A DNA stretch of 64,000 nucleotides. It comes from Durusdinium trenchii (lineage: Eukaryota > Sar > Dinophyceae > Suessiales > Symbiodiniaceae). This document shows, piece after piece, positions 45,365-54,999 of this stretch. The stretch covers positions 720,043-784,042 of the forward strand of contig CAXAMN010022695.1 of assembly GCA_963970005.1 (NCBI GenBank), written 5' to 3'. The notes under the pieces are model-generated. The model had not been told where the DNA came from, did not search any database, and worked only from the letters and a program-made list of their open reading frames with translations. The position numbers and the translations under genes are program-made. The first letter of the stretch is position 1. The number at the start of each line of letters is the position of its first letter.

Positions 45365-45618
45365 ACCAAACAAGTTGCAAGAGACTTGTGAAACAAAAAA
45401 ACAGGAGGAGCCCTAAGCCCTACTATAATGACCAAGCCTGTCCAAACGTCACCCTGAAAGCGGAACCTTCAAAAGACCGCAGCTGTGACTCAGTCGCCTT
45501 TCAAAGAGTTGTGGTGAAGCCCGAAGCTGGTCCATCAGCTGAACGATTCAGCTCAAATTCTCGGCTACTGCCAACTGATGCCAAGAAGGCTACCGGTGCA
45601 TGGTGGGGGAACGGCTAA
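45316..45618 (+). CDS. Open frame, 100 codons, hypothetical protein
   Basis: KRLVKQKNRRSPKPYYND at the start; VVVKPEAGPSAERFSSNSRL then LPTDAKKATGAWWGNG at the C-terminus, TAA. Strong bias (GAT GCC AAG AAG GCT ACC). Overlaps the previous frame by 49 bp in another phase, so a splice (perhaps GAAG|GTTTGG near 45312) or an indel may connect them. Confidence 0.4.
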   Translation: MDRRCGHKTWNSKCRVNQTSCKRLVKQKNRRSPKPYYNDQACPNVTLKAEPSKDRSCDSVAFQRVVVKPEAGPSAERFSSNSRLLPTDAKKATGAWWGNG

Positions 45619-45942
45619 GTCTCATGCTCCCCAAACAGGGTTTCATCTTCTGCATGGAAGTGCTGCAAAACATAACGAGCAAACCATTTAACGCATACTA
45701 TGACACATCCTTGATGCCTCGGCAGCATCGACCTCCTGCACGATTTCTTTGACATGTCCGAGTCGTCTTGGGGATGTCGTTTCCAAGCACGCAACACATA
45801 TCAATCCTTGAAACATGTTGGTGATTTCAGCACAGACTTTTTTGACCTTTGTTTTGATGCACACCCCCTCCAGTGAGTTGAGGACTCACAGCGCCCAGTC
45901 TCGCCAGTCTTGCCCATCCCCCCAAAAACCTTGTGATCTCTT

Positions 45943-46146
45943 TCAGTCGAAGCGCCAGAATCGGAGAGGCTGCTCTGCAGCCAGCGGTGCGTGCAAGTCC
46001 ACCCTGCCGAACTCGACCGCTTTGGACGGAAGACCCCTCGCAGCAAGGCAGCGAGGAATCGTCCGGAAGACGAGGTTGCAGAGCAGAACACGAACTTTGA
46101 CACCACGAGGTTGTCCGCATCCAAGAAATGGGGTATTATGATGCAT
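45943..46146 (-). CDS. ORF of 67 codons, hypothetical protein
   Basis: ATG to TGA. VKVRVLLCNLVFRTIPRCLA then SKAVEFGRVDLHAPLAAEQP with very GC-ending codons. Two further minus frames and a plus frame (45815-46141) overlap. Strand uncertain. Confidence 0.3.
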   Translation of the reverse strand: MHHNTPFLGCGQPRGVKVRVLLCNLVFRTIPRCLAARGLPSKAVEFGRVDLHAPLAAEQPLRFWRFD

Positions 46147-46430
46147 TATTGAAATTCAAAGTCTATTTCATTGATTCCTTGGACGAGGTTGCACGTAGTT
46201 GTAGGATGTTGGGACTTCGGTCACCTTATGTTATCCTTCGTCCGAAACCCGCATCCACTCGCCTCCGCGCTAAATCGCGTGAACCGTGCCTCACGTTGAA
46301 GCGGAGGTCGGGTGGGTGGGAGGAGCGCGGCAGGCAGAAACGTTGGTCGAAGACCAGCAAACCTCGGCCGCTTGCTTCGCTGGGGGGCGAAACGCACGTG
46401 CTGCGGGAGCGAAACGCAAGCAATGCATAG
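46128..46430 (+). CDS. ORF of 100 codons, basic protein, hypothetical
   Basis: ATG to TAG. MGYYDALLKFKVYFIDSLDE, then an Arg/Lys-rich C-terminal half (KRRSGGWEERGRQKRWSKTS). A complete frame with better balance than the antisense frame 46221-46580. No family recognised. Confidence 0.4.
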   Translation: MGYYDALLKFKVYFIDSLDEVARSCRMLGLRSPYVILRPKPASTRLRAKSREPCLTLKRRSGGWEERGRQKRWSKTSKPRPLASLGGETHVLRERNASNA

Positions 46431-46721
46431 CAAAGCGGTGATGATGAAAGGTCTTAGTGATCCCCACACCCAACAGCCAAGGTTAATAAGAATGGAGAAA
46501 TAAGATCTTAGTTCCCAAATAGAGCCCGACCCTTTACGACCAAACACTGTTGGCCTTTTTGGGGTCGTTCGCAGTAACATGCGGCCGCTTGAAAGTGCTG
46601 GGTTCCCCGGAAAACCGGGACAAGGTACAGCAACGGTTTACCATAACTTACCCATGAGGAAGATCAACATCACATCACCCTCATCCAAACCAGGGACGTC
46701 ACCGGCTGCGCTGAGAGGCCA

Positions 46722-46961
46722 TTGGGATGCGCGAAGAAGTCCAGCCGCTCCGATGCAAAAAGCGCACCCGCGTGCCACAACGGCATGGCGATGGCATGGC
46801 TGCGGCGGCGTTTTGGAATGGTACCGAATGGTTGTTCAAAGGATGACTGCAACTTCCCTGTACTCAACAAGGTGTTGGGGGTGCAAAATGGTGCAAACAT
46901 GTTGAATGTCTACAATGTCATCTTTCTTTTTGAGACCTTTCAAAGAAGGATACAACATTAA
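46722..46961 (+). CDS. Open frame, 79 codons, hypothetical protein
   Basis: GCG AAG AAG TCC AGC CGC TCC GAT; AMAWLRRRFGMVPNGC; NFPVLNKVLGVQNGANMLNV and an aromatic tail to TAA. Starts from TTG, so probably an exon. Same strand as its three upstream neighbours. Confidence 0.45.
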   Translation: MGCAKKSSRSDAKSAPACHNGMAMAWLRRRFGMVPNGCSKDDCNFPVLNKVLGVQNGANMLNVYNVIFLFETFQRRIQH

Positions 46962-46969
46962 TTATAAAA

Positions 46970-47395
46970 CATATTGCAACAACGAGGTCGACTCGGCATG
47001 ATGGCTGAGGATAATGAGGACATTCGACGGCGAATCCCGCTGTCGAGGGACTCTACTCACCAAGCTATCATGTTCTATCTGGGTTGATCATGCTAACAGG
47101 TTTAACAGGTAACTCATCTGCACTTAAGCTTTGTCAGGATCAAGTGATACCGAAATAATTGGAAAAGTACGGCACAAGCCTTGAACACTCTTTTATGTAG
47201 ATGTTTCCGAGGAAAGTATGGCTACAAGCCAAGGTGACAGGCTGCTGTATTTGCTTATTTGAGGGCCCAGGTGGTTTCAACCCACCTGCCAAATATGTGT
47301 GTCATTGGGATTAACCATCTGAGGCTATATGTTGAATCTACCGACCTTCAACTTCAATTTCAACTAACAAACCATTTTGATTAATGGGAAAAACA
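46970..47395. other. Non-coding stretch
   Basis: No exon candidate. A short hairpin GGTGGTTTCAACCCACC lies near 47270. Confidence 0.5.
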
Positions 47396-47398
47396 GTA

Positions 47399-47465
47399 GT
47401 GACAGTAGTAGTAGTAGTAGTAGCAGCAGTAGTAGTAGTACTAGTAGTAGTAGTAGTAGGAGTAA
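47399..47465. repeat. AGT trinucleotide microsatellite
   Basis: About 20 AGT units with AGC and ACT variants. Confidence 0.95.
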
Positions 47466-47897
47466 AAGCACACATTGTCAGACGTGACAGCTCAGAGTTG
47501 TTCTCTTGTTCCTCATTCTCACTCCTACCAGGCTCACGGCCCCTCGAATCAACATGATTCATTCTGCCATGGGTATTGCGCAAACCTTTGCCTATTTTGA
47601 TATATATATATATTATATACACTATAATGCTTATTAATACTTTACTATTTCATACTATTTCTATACGATACATTTATAAACATGTTGTGTTTACCCTTAC
47701 AACCAACTGATATAGTCTGAACAGCTCAAAGACCCCAAACACATCTTGACCAATTTCTCCCGCGTCATGTCGCACGGTCAACCGGCCCAGCGACCTCGAA
47801 CGTTACGCGGCGCTCTATCGATGGGGGGGAGATCTATCGACCGGGGCGGTTTGGTCGGCCACGACAGAAATCCCTGACAGAGTAGATACATCCTAGG

Positions 47898-48006
47898 GAA
47901 GCTAGTATGTTGGAGGCCATCGCTACTAGCTTGGAGGCCGTTGCTTTTGAATTTGAAGGAGATCGCTAGTAGGTTGGAGGCCAGTGCTTGTAGGTTGGAG
48001 CCCCCC
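47898..48006. repeat. CTAG-type repeat, GGAGGCC module
   Basis: CTAGTATGTTGGAGGCCATCG and diverging copies, four units in all, one degenerate (GAATTTGAAGGAGATCG). Confidence 0.85.
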
Positions 48007-48084
48007 ATCGTCCAATGCATGCTCCATTTCCGGTCCCCCGGCCTTCGTCCGGCCTAGCGGATTAAGCTGCACCTGGCACACCAG

Positions 48085-48190
48085 GTGGAACTCACTGATA
48101 TAGTGCTTCAAGTCGTGGCCCTAAAACAGATTTCGGAAGGTTTCCAAATGTCAATGTACTTCTATGCAAACCTTCTATTGGCACTTCGAG
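48085..48190 (+). CDS. Internal exon, hypothetical protein
   Basis: Among the cleanest exons in the window: GGCACACCAG|GTGGAA with G after the acceptor, CTTCGAG|GTGAGGCC as donor, 106 bp, phase 0 in and phase 1 out. VELTDIVLQVVALKQISEGF then a hydrophobic YFYANLLLAL, possibly a membrane or core helix. Reading continues to 48330 without a stop, but the downstream part is less protein-like. The partners were not found with confidence; a plausible reading order is with the plus frames at 45-47 kb. Confidence 0.5.
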
Positions 48191-48561
48191 GTGAGGCCGC
48201 AAGCATGTCTTGTAACATCGAGTGTCGCCGTGGGGGGTGCAACATGACCATATTGCAGGACCACAAAGACCTGGGTTTTGTAGGGACGACAACGGCGCAA
48301 CGAAGTGCACCATATTGCGAAATATGGTGAAATGGTCGTCGTCTTGCGATGATTAAACTGATGCCACCCAAAAAGAAGATTGAACTTTGCTCAGTAATCA
48401 AACTGGTTTGGCGAGCATGTCTATATGGACATTCCAAATAGACGATAAATATTTGGACTATCAGTCATCAGTCTGTTTGATGGCCTAGCCAGCCAAAATC
48501 ACTGTAGTGTTCAGCATGTATTCAGTCCACAGATTATCGAAAATCTTTCACATCACCCAAC

Positions 48562-49056
48562 TTGAGGAAACATTCCAAATTAGCTTCTGCAGTGCTTGAT
48601 CTGATTGGAGACTCCTGCTTATTGACTCCTGTTCCGCCTCTTTTGCGTAACACAGCGAACTATAGCACACGGGGTGGGCTCCGTTCGCTGGCTGGTGCAG
48701 CAAGCAACGACTTGGAACATATCTGGACCTTCGTTTTTTGGAGGAGCTTTGTAAATCAAGAGGAACAGCACAAGGAAAAGGGAAAATATTCAATATGCTG
48801 TAAAACAATTTGTTTGATGCATCCGATAGACGATGCTGTTAACAAAAATGTAAAACAACACATACTACACTACACCGGTAAGCAATGCTGTAAATCAGAT
48901 TCAACATTCCACGTCACCGCTCTAAACCACGTTGTTCGTCGACCCAATCCAGAACCCTGTTTTATATGTATACCCTTAGGGTATATACTCGTCTTTCTCT
49001 CGGCATGCCAACCTCGTCCACGGGTTTGCGTCATCAATGGACGATGGGATCTTTGA
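48562..49056 (+). CDS. Open frame, 164 codons, hypothetical protein
   Basis: Long for the window; no ATG start. LASAVLDLIGDSCLLTPVPP, NDLEHIWTFVFWRSFVNQEE, then a less convincing AT-rich second half. Possibly exon plus intron read-through. A minus frame (48548-48808) overlaps the first half. Confidence 0.3.
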   Translation: MRKHSKLASAVLDLIGDSCLLTPVPPLLRNTANYSTRGGLRSLAGAASNDLEHIWTFVFWRSFVNQEEQHKEKGKYSICCKTICLMHPIDDAVNKNVKQHILHYTGKQCCKSDSTFHVTALNHVVRRPNPEPCFICIPLGYILVFLSACQPRPRVCVINGRWDL

Positions 49057-49189
49057 AAACAAGCTGTTCAGATGTTTTCAGCATTTTTTCGGCGGACCCC
49101 TCCCCACCCCAACAAAAAGGGAAAACAATGGACTAGACGACGGGTGGCCCGAGAGCGAGACATGTGATTGTCCAGCACTGTGGAAAAGA

Positions 49190-49500
49190 TATATAGAAAG
49201 AGAGAAAGAAAGGATGGACGTGAAGGAGTGACAGTGTGGATGTGCAGGTGCGATACAGATGTATGGAGGTGGAGAGGTAGATCTGTGGATGTGAGCGTGC
49301 GAAGATGTAAATGCACAGAGACGAGAGAAAAGATATGTAGAAAGAAAGAAAGACAGGACAGATGTGAAGGAGCGACAGTGTGGATGTACAGATGTGATAA
49401 AGATGTGCAGATGTGTGGGTGTGGTGAGGTGGAGAGGTAGATCTGTGGATGTGAGCGTGTGAAGATGTAAATGTACAGAGGTGAGGGGGTGTAGACGTAG
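49190..49500. repeat. GATGTG-type satellite with two approximately 150-bp copies
   Basis: GTGGATGTGAGCGTG, GGTGGAGAGGTAGATC and GAAAGAAAG blocks occur twice (about 49190-49325 and 49330-49490). Minus frames give His/Ile/Thr/Ser strings (HLHIH), which are artefacts. Confidence 0.9.
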
Positions 49501-49777
49501 ATGCATCGATGCAACGGCAGCGCAACGTCAACCTTAGTTGTGCAACTGAAGAACGTACATTTCTCACTGAAGTTTCCACGAACAGGGCGACCTGAGAGTA
49601 AACGACGTCACGATCATGACAAGCGACTCGTGTATTCCAAGCGAACATCGTTTGTCATGAAGGTGAAGTACACACATACTAACGTCACGATGACTCTTTT
49701 GTAGCAGCCACTTATTAGTAAGCAAAGTAGCTAAAATTTGTCAACCTCTCAAGAGAGCCGGGTGGTCGGGAGACATG

Positions 49778-50133
49778 ACTCAGCCGCAGGGGCGCCAGAG
49801 CAGCCGCGAGAGATGACTCAGCCGCGAGAGATGACTCATCCGCGTACTAAAGTTGTACTACAAAGTCGCCAGTTCTCAGCTTCCAGCTCCACAGCTTGCT
49901 CCGCGTACTAAAGTTGTACTACAAAGTCGCCAGTTCTCATCTTCCAGCTCCCCAGATACTCTGCGTACTAAAGTTGTACTACAAAGTCGCCAGTTCCCAT
50001 CTTCCAGCTCCCCAAATACTCCGCGGACTGTCAAGTCGTACTACAAAGTCGCCAGTTCTCAGCTTCCAGCTCCACAGATTGCTCCGCGCACTAAAGTTGT
50101 ACTACAAAGTCGCCAGTTCTCATCTTCCTGTAC
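49778..50133. repeat. Tandem array, 60-62 bp unit, five copies
   Basis: Units start near 49843, 49903, 49963, 50023 and 50085 with GCGTACTAAAGTTGTACTAC. A shorter repeat of GCCGCGAGAGATGACTCA leads in (49778-49842). Confidence 0.95.
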
Positions 50134-50154
50134 TAGAAAGTCGCCAGTTCAAAA

Positions 50155-50560
50155 CGCACTCTCGCCTGCATTTCGCGCACTCGACACTCACCATCCCCGC
50201 AGAGGGTTGTCCCGGACCGGGACAGATCGCACTCTCGCCTGCATTTCGTGCACTCGACACGCGCGATCCCCGCAGAGGGTTGCCCGCGACCGGGACAAAT
50301 CGCACTCACACGCACGATCCCCGCAGAAGGTTGCCCGCGACCGGGACAAATCGCACTCTCGCCTGCATTTCGCGCACTTGACACGCACGATCCCCGCAGA
50401 GGGTTGTCCCGGACCGGGACAAATCGCACTCTCGCCTGCATTTCGCGCACTCGACACGCACGATCTCCGCAGAGGGTTGCCCGCGACCGGGACAAATCGC
50501 ACTCTCGCCTGCATTTTGCGCACTCGACACGCACGATCTCCGCAGAGGGTTGCGTTTCGT
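50155..50560. repeat. Tandem array, 73-bp unit, six copies
   Basis: Units begin CGCACTCTCGCCTGCATTTC at 50155, 50228, 50301, 50352, 50425 and 50498. The third is shortened to 51 bp by an internal deletion. 73 is not a multiple of three, so the long frames here shift register each unit and are not proteins. Confidence 0.95.
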
Positions 50561-50604
50561 GGCGGTTCGGCGGCACTGCCCCCGGCCTTAAGAGAGAAAG
50601 TTGA

Positions 50605-50850
50605 GAAGAGCGAGAGGTGAAGATGTGAGATGTAGATGTGAGGATGTGAGGATGTGAAGATGAGCAGAGATGTAGATGTGCAGATGTGAACATGAGCAGA
50701 GATGTATGTGAAGATGAAGATGAGCTGAGATGTAGATGCGAGGATGTGAAGATGAGCAGAGATGTAGATGTGCAGATGTGAAGATGAGCAGAGATACAGG
50801 TGAGAATGTGGATGTGCAGAGGTGAAGATGTGAAGATGTAGATGAGACGT
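50605..50850. repeat. GATGTG minisatellite
   Basis: AGATGTGAAGATGAGCAGAGATGTAG-like units. Related to the satellite at 49190-49500, so the two flank the 60- and 73-bp arrays. Confidence 0.9.
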
Positions 50851-51227
50851 AGTTCTGCAGATGTTTTTTAAAGAAGAACCCTTCGCAGACGCTCTCGGGA
50901 AAAACAAAACCAACACCAATCGTCCACTAAGACCAAAGGGCCACTGATGGCCACTGCATTGACCATCAAAGGTCTTTCCCCGATCCGACTGGGAGCAGCA
51001 AAGGAGCGTTTTCCCAAAGGATCGCCCCTCGGAAACGTTCTTTACCCATTGACCTCGGTACTACGGACCATCCGACAAGATACCAAGGAGGTACCTGGAC
51101 CGTATGGATATATAGATGGTACATAACAATGGTTCACACTTCGTTTGGGCCCAGCGTTGTGGTGGACCCAAATTTATCATGATCCTCTCCTTGCTTTCAG
51201 CATTCCTGCATCACATAAGACCCTTGC

Positions 51228-51587
51228 CTAACTACTCTTCTGATTGGCAAAGCAATGCCACTGGCTAACTTCGAAGAACTTTGGAGAATCCAAGTCCATC
51301 CTTTCACAGCCCGAAAGATCAAGTGACACAACACCAGGTGCGTCCATCTCGCACTCCTCAGGTCCAGTCCACGTCGCGGAGAGAGTTTTTTCTTTTTGAA
51401 CGGGCAAAGTGCCACACGGTCCATCCGGGCGTCTGCCGAAGGAGCTGGGGCGGCGACCGGCTTCAAGGCACGGATCACATAGGCGAGAGGTACTTCGGGG
51501 GGGTCGAAGAAAAGCGAACAACATGCATCGGTCGATGAGTGCTGTTGGTTTTCGTGCACATTTGAGGTAGAAAGGGAAGAAAGCCAC
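51228..51587 (-). CDS. Open frame, 119 codons, hypothetical protein
   Basis: PEECEMDAPGVVSLDLSGCE, then DLDSPKFFEVSQWHCFANQK and stop TAG. GAG GAG TGC GAG ATG GAC is gene-like. No ATG near the start that fits, so an exon or 5'-truncated. An overlapping minus frame (51197-51751) is less acidic and less likely. Confidence 0.4.
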   Translation of the reverse strand: MAFFPFYLKCARKPTALIDRCMLFAFLRPPRSTSRLCDPCLEAGRRPSSFGRRPDGPCGTLPVQKEKTLSATWTGPEECEMDAPGVVSLDLSGCERMDLDSPKFFEVSQWHCFANQKSS

Positions 51588-51723
51588 CTGTCTTCACTTG
51601 TAATCAGCATATGCTTGCATATTAATAGTGCAGTTCGCAGGCATAATCTCACCAAAAGTCCAAGACCGAATTCAACCGAACATCCACTCCATTCAGAACA
51701 GTGTTCAGTGCAGCCGCTTTTGA

Positions 51724-52101
51724 TACACAGTTGTTCTTGCTCGTTCCGCATGCAAATCTATATTACAGCTCCACAGAAAGCTTCAGCTCGGGGGATTGTC
51801 GCAAGTGAAAGACCTATACGAAACCAAGCCACCGAATCAGGAATTCCCACCCTCCAAACTGACCAAGCAACTTCTTGTTACCCTTGGGATGCTCGAACTG
51901 GAGTCCGCACTGGTACCCAGGAATCATGCTAAGCATGTCGGTACATGTTGGGTCAGGACATCCATCACCAAAGGACTGAGTCTCCTCAGTCTCGATCAGT
52001 CTCCTCCCGTCCCAAGTCCTCCGTCCGTAGGTGGTCGGCAGGGAAGAAACGAAGAAGACCTTCTTACTCAGGCCAGTGAAGGATGTGTCACGCTGCGATG
52101 A
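51724..52101 (+). CDS. Open frame, 125 codons, hypothetical protein
   Basis: Uninterrupted from after TGA at 51721. LSQVKDLYETKPPNQEFPPS, KLTKQLLVTLGMLELESALV, then a Ser/Pro region and NEEDLLTQASEGCVTLR. AAA CTG ACC AAG CAA CTT CTT is gene-like. Leu heptads suggest a short helix. Probably an exon with TGA end. No family recognised. Confidence 0.5.
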   Translation, partial: YTVVLARSACKSILQLHRKLQLGGLSQVKDLYETKPPNQEFPPSKLTKQLLVTLGMLELESALVPRNHAKHVGTCWVRTSITKGLSLLSLDQSPPVPSPPSVGGRQGRNEEDLLTQASEGCVTLR

Positions 52102-52698
52102 TTAATCTGTCTTCAATGGTGGCGCTGGTGGCGAATCACCTCACGTTGAGGACCTACAAGGTCTTTGGATTCACGTCCACCTAGTCTGGTCCCTGCCGCG
52201 AACAGGGAATATCGGAATATCTGAAACTCAATTGAATGAATGCAGGGTCACAGCGCAATAGCCTGGTGTCTTCCAAAGTACACATGCCTTGTTTGGCTTT
52301 CAAAGGGCCTTCAAATCGTTTTGGCCCAACGACGCTCAAGGTGTTGTACTTGGGAGCACCCAGGAATATCCTCAAAGAAGTGAGATGAAAGGAAAGGAGC
52401 AGGGAGACTTTGCTCTGATATAGTATATTAATGTATATTATAGGGATGTGAACCCCACTCCACAAAAACAACATGCCTTCTATTTGTTGACATGACACAG
52501 TGACATGTTCACGCTTTTCATATCTTCTCGTAGCTTTTCGGACCTTTTTCGAAGTCTTAGGTTTGAACATGTTTGAACCCTTAAGTTTTGCTGGGTTTCC
52601 AAGCTTGGATCGGGATACCATCTTCAAACAGCGCAGGGCACATCCTCCACGTGTCGTGGTGCAACTCCAAAAGCCGATCTGAAAGTGTTCAAAAAGTT

Positions 52699-53760
52699 TC
52701 AGGGGGGGCCTGCAGGGGGCCCGGATGGAGGACTTGGAGCAGCCGTCGTTTCTGGACCTGGACTGGGAGCTGCTGTCGTTTCTGGACCTGGACTGGGAGC
52801 TGCTGTTGTTTCTGGTGGGCTGGGAGCTGCTGTTGTTTCTGGAGGTGGGCTGGGAGCTGCTGTTGTTNNNNNNNNNNNNNNNNNNNNNNNNNNNNNNNNN
52901 NNNNNNNNNNNNNNNNNNNNNNNNNNNNNNNNNNNNNNNNNNNNNNNNNNNNNNNNNNNNNNNNNNNNNNNNNNNNNNNNNNNNNNNNNNNNNNNNNNNN
53001 NNNNNNNNNNNNNNNNNNNNNNNNNNNNNNNNNNNNNNNNNNNNNNNNNNNNNNNNNNNNNNNNNNNNNNNNNNNNNNNNNNNNNNNNNNNNNNNNNNNN
53101 NNNNNNNNNNNNNNNNNNNNNNNNNNNNNNNNNNNNNNNNNNNNNNNNNNNNNNNNNNNNNNNNNNNNNNNNNNNNNNNNNNNNNNNNNNNNNNNNNNNN
53201 NNNNNNNNNNNNNNNNNNNNNNNNNNNNNNNNNNNNNNNNNNNNNNNNNNNNNNNNNNNNNNNNNNNNNNNNNNNNNNNNNNNNNNNNNNNNNNNNNNNN
53301 NNNNNNNNNNNNNNNNNNNNNNNNNNNNNNNNNNNNNNNNNNNNNNNNNNNNNNNNNNNNNNNNNNNNNNNNNNNNNNNNNNNNNNNNNNNNNNNNNNNN
53401 NNNNNCCGGCGCCTGGCGAAGGTCCAGGGGAGGGGCTTGCTGCCGCAGTGGTGGTATCGCCGGATGGTCCGGCACCTGGCGAAGGTCCAGGGGAAGGGCT
53501 TGCTCCCGCAGTGGTCGTATCGTCAGATGGTCCGGCGCCTGGCGAAGGTGCAGGGGAGGGGCTTGCTGCTGCAGTGGTCGTGTCATCGGATGGTCCAGCC
53601 CCTGGCGAAGGTCCAGGGGAGGGACTCTGTGCTCCTGCAGTTGTTTCGTCAGATGACGACGGCCCTGTTGTTTGTTCTGCTGGTTGGCCGGTCGTAGAGC
53701 CCACACCGCCAGGAGTGGTCATGGCAGTGGTCATTGTATCGCTCGGACTTGGTGCAGTAC
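52699..53760 (-). CDS. Pro/Thr/Ser-rich mucin-like protein, gap inside
   Basis: Acceptor CATGCCAG|GTAC with G at 53761. An N-terminal MTTAMTTPGGVGSTTGQPAE region leads into a 21-residue repeat (DDTTTAAASPSPGPSPGAGPS, four visible copies). After a 538-bp gap comes a 10-residue repeat (ETTAAPSPGP), ending GPPAGPP and TGA. The frames on either side of the gap differ, so the gap length is probably not a multiple of three as written. Such repeats are typical of extracellular or wall-associated stalks; no signal peptide is visible, so this may be one exon of a larger gene. Confidence 0.45.
52740..52867. repeat. 30-bp tandem repeat encoding ETTAAPSPGP
   Basis: Units of GTTTCTGGACCTGGACTGGG plus ten bases, four to five copies with 27-bp variants, running into the gap. 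Confidence 0.95.
52868..53405. other. Assembly gap (538 N)
   Basis: A run of N lies between a 30-bp and a 63-bp tandem array. The true length is unknown and the repeats are the likely cause. Confidence 1.
53406..53657. repeat. 63-bp tandem repeat, four copies
   Basis: Units begin at 53406, 53469, 53532 and 53595; each encodes 21 residues on the minus strand. Confidence 0.95.
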
Positions 53761-53947
53761 CTGGCATGAAAGGAGGTTGGTGAGCATCTCTCATTGTGGT
53801 GTGTAAGACCATGGCGAGGGTAGTTACATTTGCCCATCACGAGCATAAAACATATGGGTGCAGGCCGTGTTTTGAGACCCATTCATTGAGGCTATTCCCA
53901 ATCACTTATTAAATCTAAGATTAAAAAGACAAATGACAAATTATACT

Positions 53948-54902
53948 TTACTTCAAGTGACTCCCACCATGACAGGAGATTTGGAAGAAGGCAGGGCACA
54001 TGTAGTGACGGACGATCCTGACAAACCCGCGTGACATGTGCCACAATGTTCTGACATACCATCTACCATATAGAGCTGGGACATATTCTGGAATGTGTTC
54101 TGACGTCCTTGTTCTGACATATCTTCTGGCATCACCTGTACTCTCGCAACACACTGGCATATTCTCTGCCATGTGTTTTGACATTTTGCCCGACCTTTGA
54201 TATGTGTTCTGACATGTGTCCCATATTCTGCCACTGCCATGTATTCCGATATTGGTTCTGCCATCAGACCGCCCTCTTTTCCGACATGTGTTCTGACACA
54301 TATTATGTAATCCTTTGCGGCCAGCTAGCCAGCTATCTGGCATATCATCTGACATTCTAGCTGGCGCATCTTCTGACATCCTTTCTGGCATAACTCCTGA
54401 CACCCTTTCTGGCAAAATTTCCGACATCATGTCTGGTATGTTTTGCGACATATCTTCTGACATCCTGTCTGGCATCTCTTCTCCCAGCCTTTCATGCATC
54501 CTGTCTGGCATATCTGGCATTCTAACTGGTATATCTTCTGACATCATCTCTGGCATTCTATCTGGCATATCTTCTGGCGTTCCAGCTGGAATACCTTCTG
54601 ACATGTTTCCTGGCATTCTATCTGGCACATCTTCTAGCATTCCAGCTGCTGGCAAACCTTTCTGGCATTCTATCTGGCTTATCTTCTGACATTCCAGCTA
54701 GCATACCTTCTGACATCCTTCCTGGCTTTCTATCTGGCACATCTCCCCATATGATGAGAAAGGCCATATCTCCCCATATCCAATCCTTTCCACACCCTCC
54801 CCATCTCGTGTTCCGCCCCGTTGTTCCACGCAACGAGCCGGAAGAATCGTTGGTCTCACGGCGCCCGCCTGGCCCTGCCTTCACCAACTCCGAGATCTCC
54901 AT
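53948..54902 (-). CDS. MPDR/MSED repeat protein, frameshifted
   Basis: ATG at 54902 starts MEISELVKAGPGGRRETNDS with gene-like codons (GAG TTG GTG AAG GCA). The repeat MPDRMSED (4- and 8-residue period) begins around 54745 and runs to about 54320. Near 54650 the repeat switches frame (GAAAGGTTTGCCAGC), so one reading ends at 54618 and the other continues from 54655 to 53948. One inserted base, an assembly error or an unrecognised intron would explain it. Acidic and Met-rich, probably disordered. It lies 138 bp upstream of 53812, on the same strand as the mucin-like gene, and could be part of it. Confidence 0.35.
54050..54745. repeat. Degenerate 12/24-bp tandem array (TCTGGCATATCT)
   Basis: Alternating TCTGGCATA and TCTTCTGACATCC units, well ordered at 54340-54740 and more degenerate toward 54050 (TTCTGACATGTG). 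Confidence 0.9.
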
Positions 54903-54999
54903 CCCTCGGACGAGACCGGCCGAGTGGGATCGGCCGAGCTCACAGGTGCGGCCCAGCTGGAAGTCGGTAGAGTGAGTCTATGATGATATGAGGATGGGG

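Noticed and set aside
49068..49648. Minus-strand ORFs of 140-170 codons rich in His, Ile, Thr and Ser
   Set aside because: They are translations of the GATGTG satellite, overlap in all frames and shift with unit length.
50155..50560. Regular repeats that could suggest a CRISPR array
   Set aside because: Units are contiguous 73-bp tandem copies with no variable spacers, in a eukaryotic context.
49853..50620. 255-codon plus ORF and matching minus ORFs
   Set aside because: They cross 60-62 and 73-bp arrays; the 73-bp unit is not a multiple of three, so the peptide changes frame each copy.
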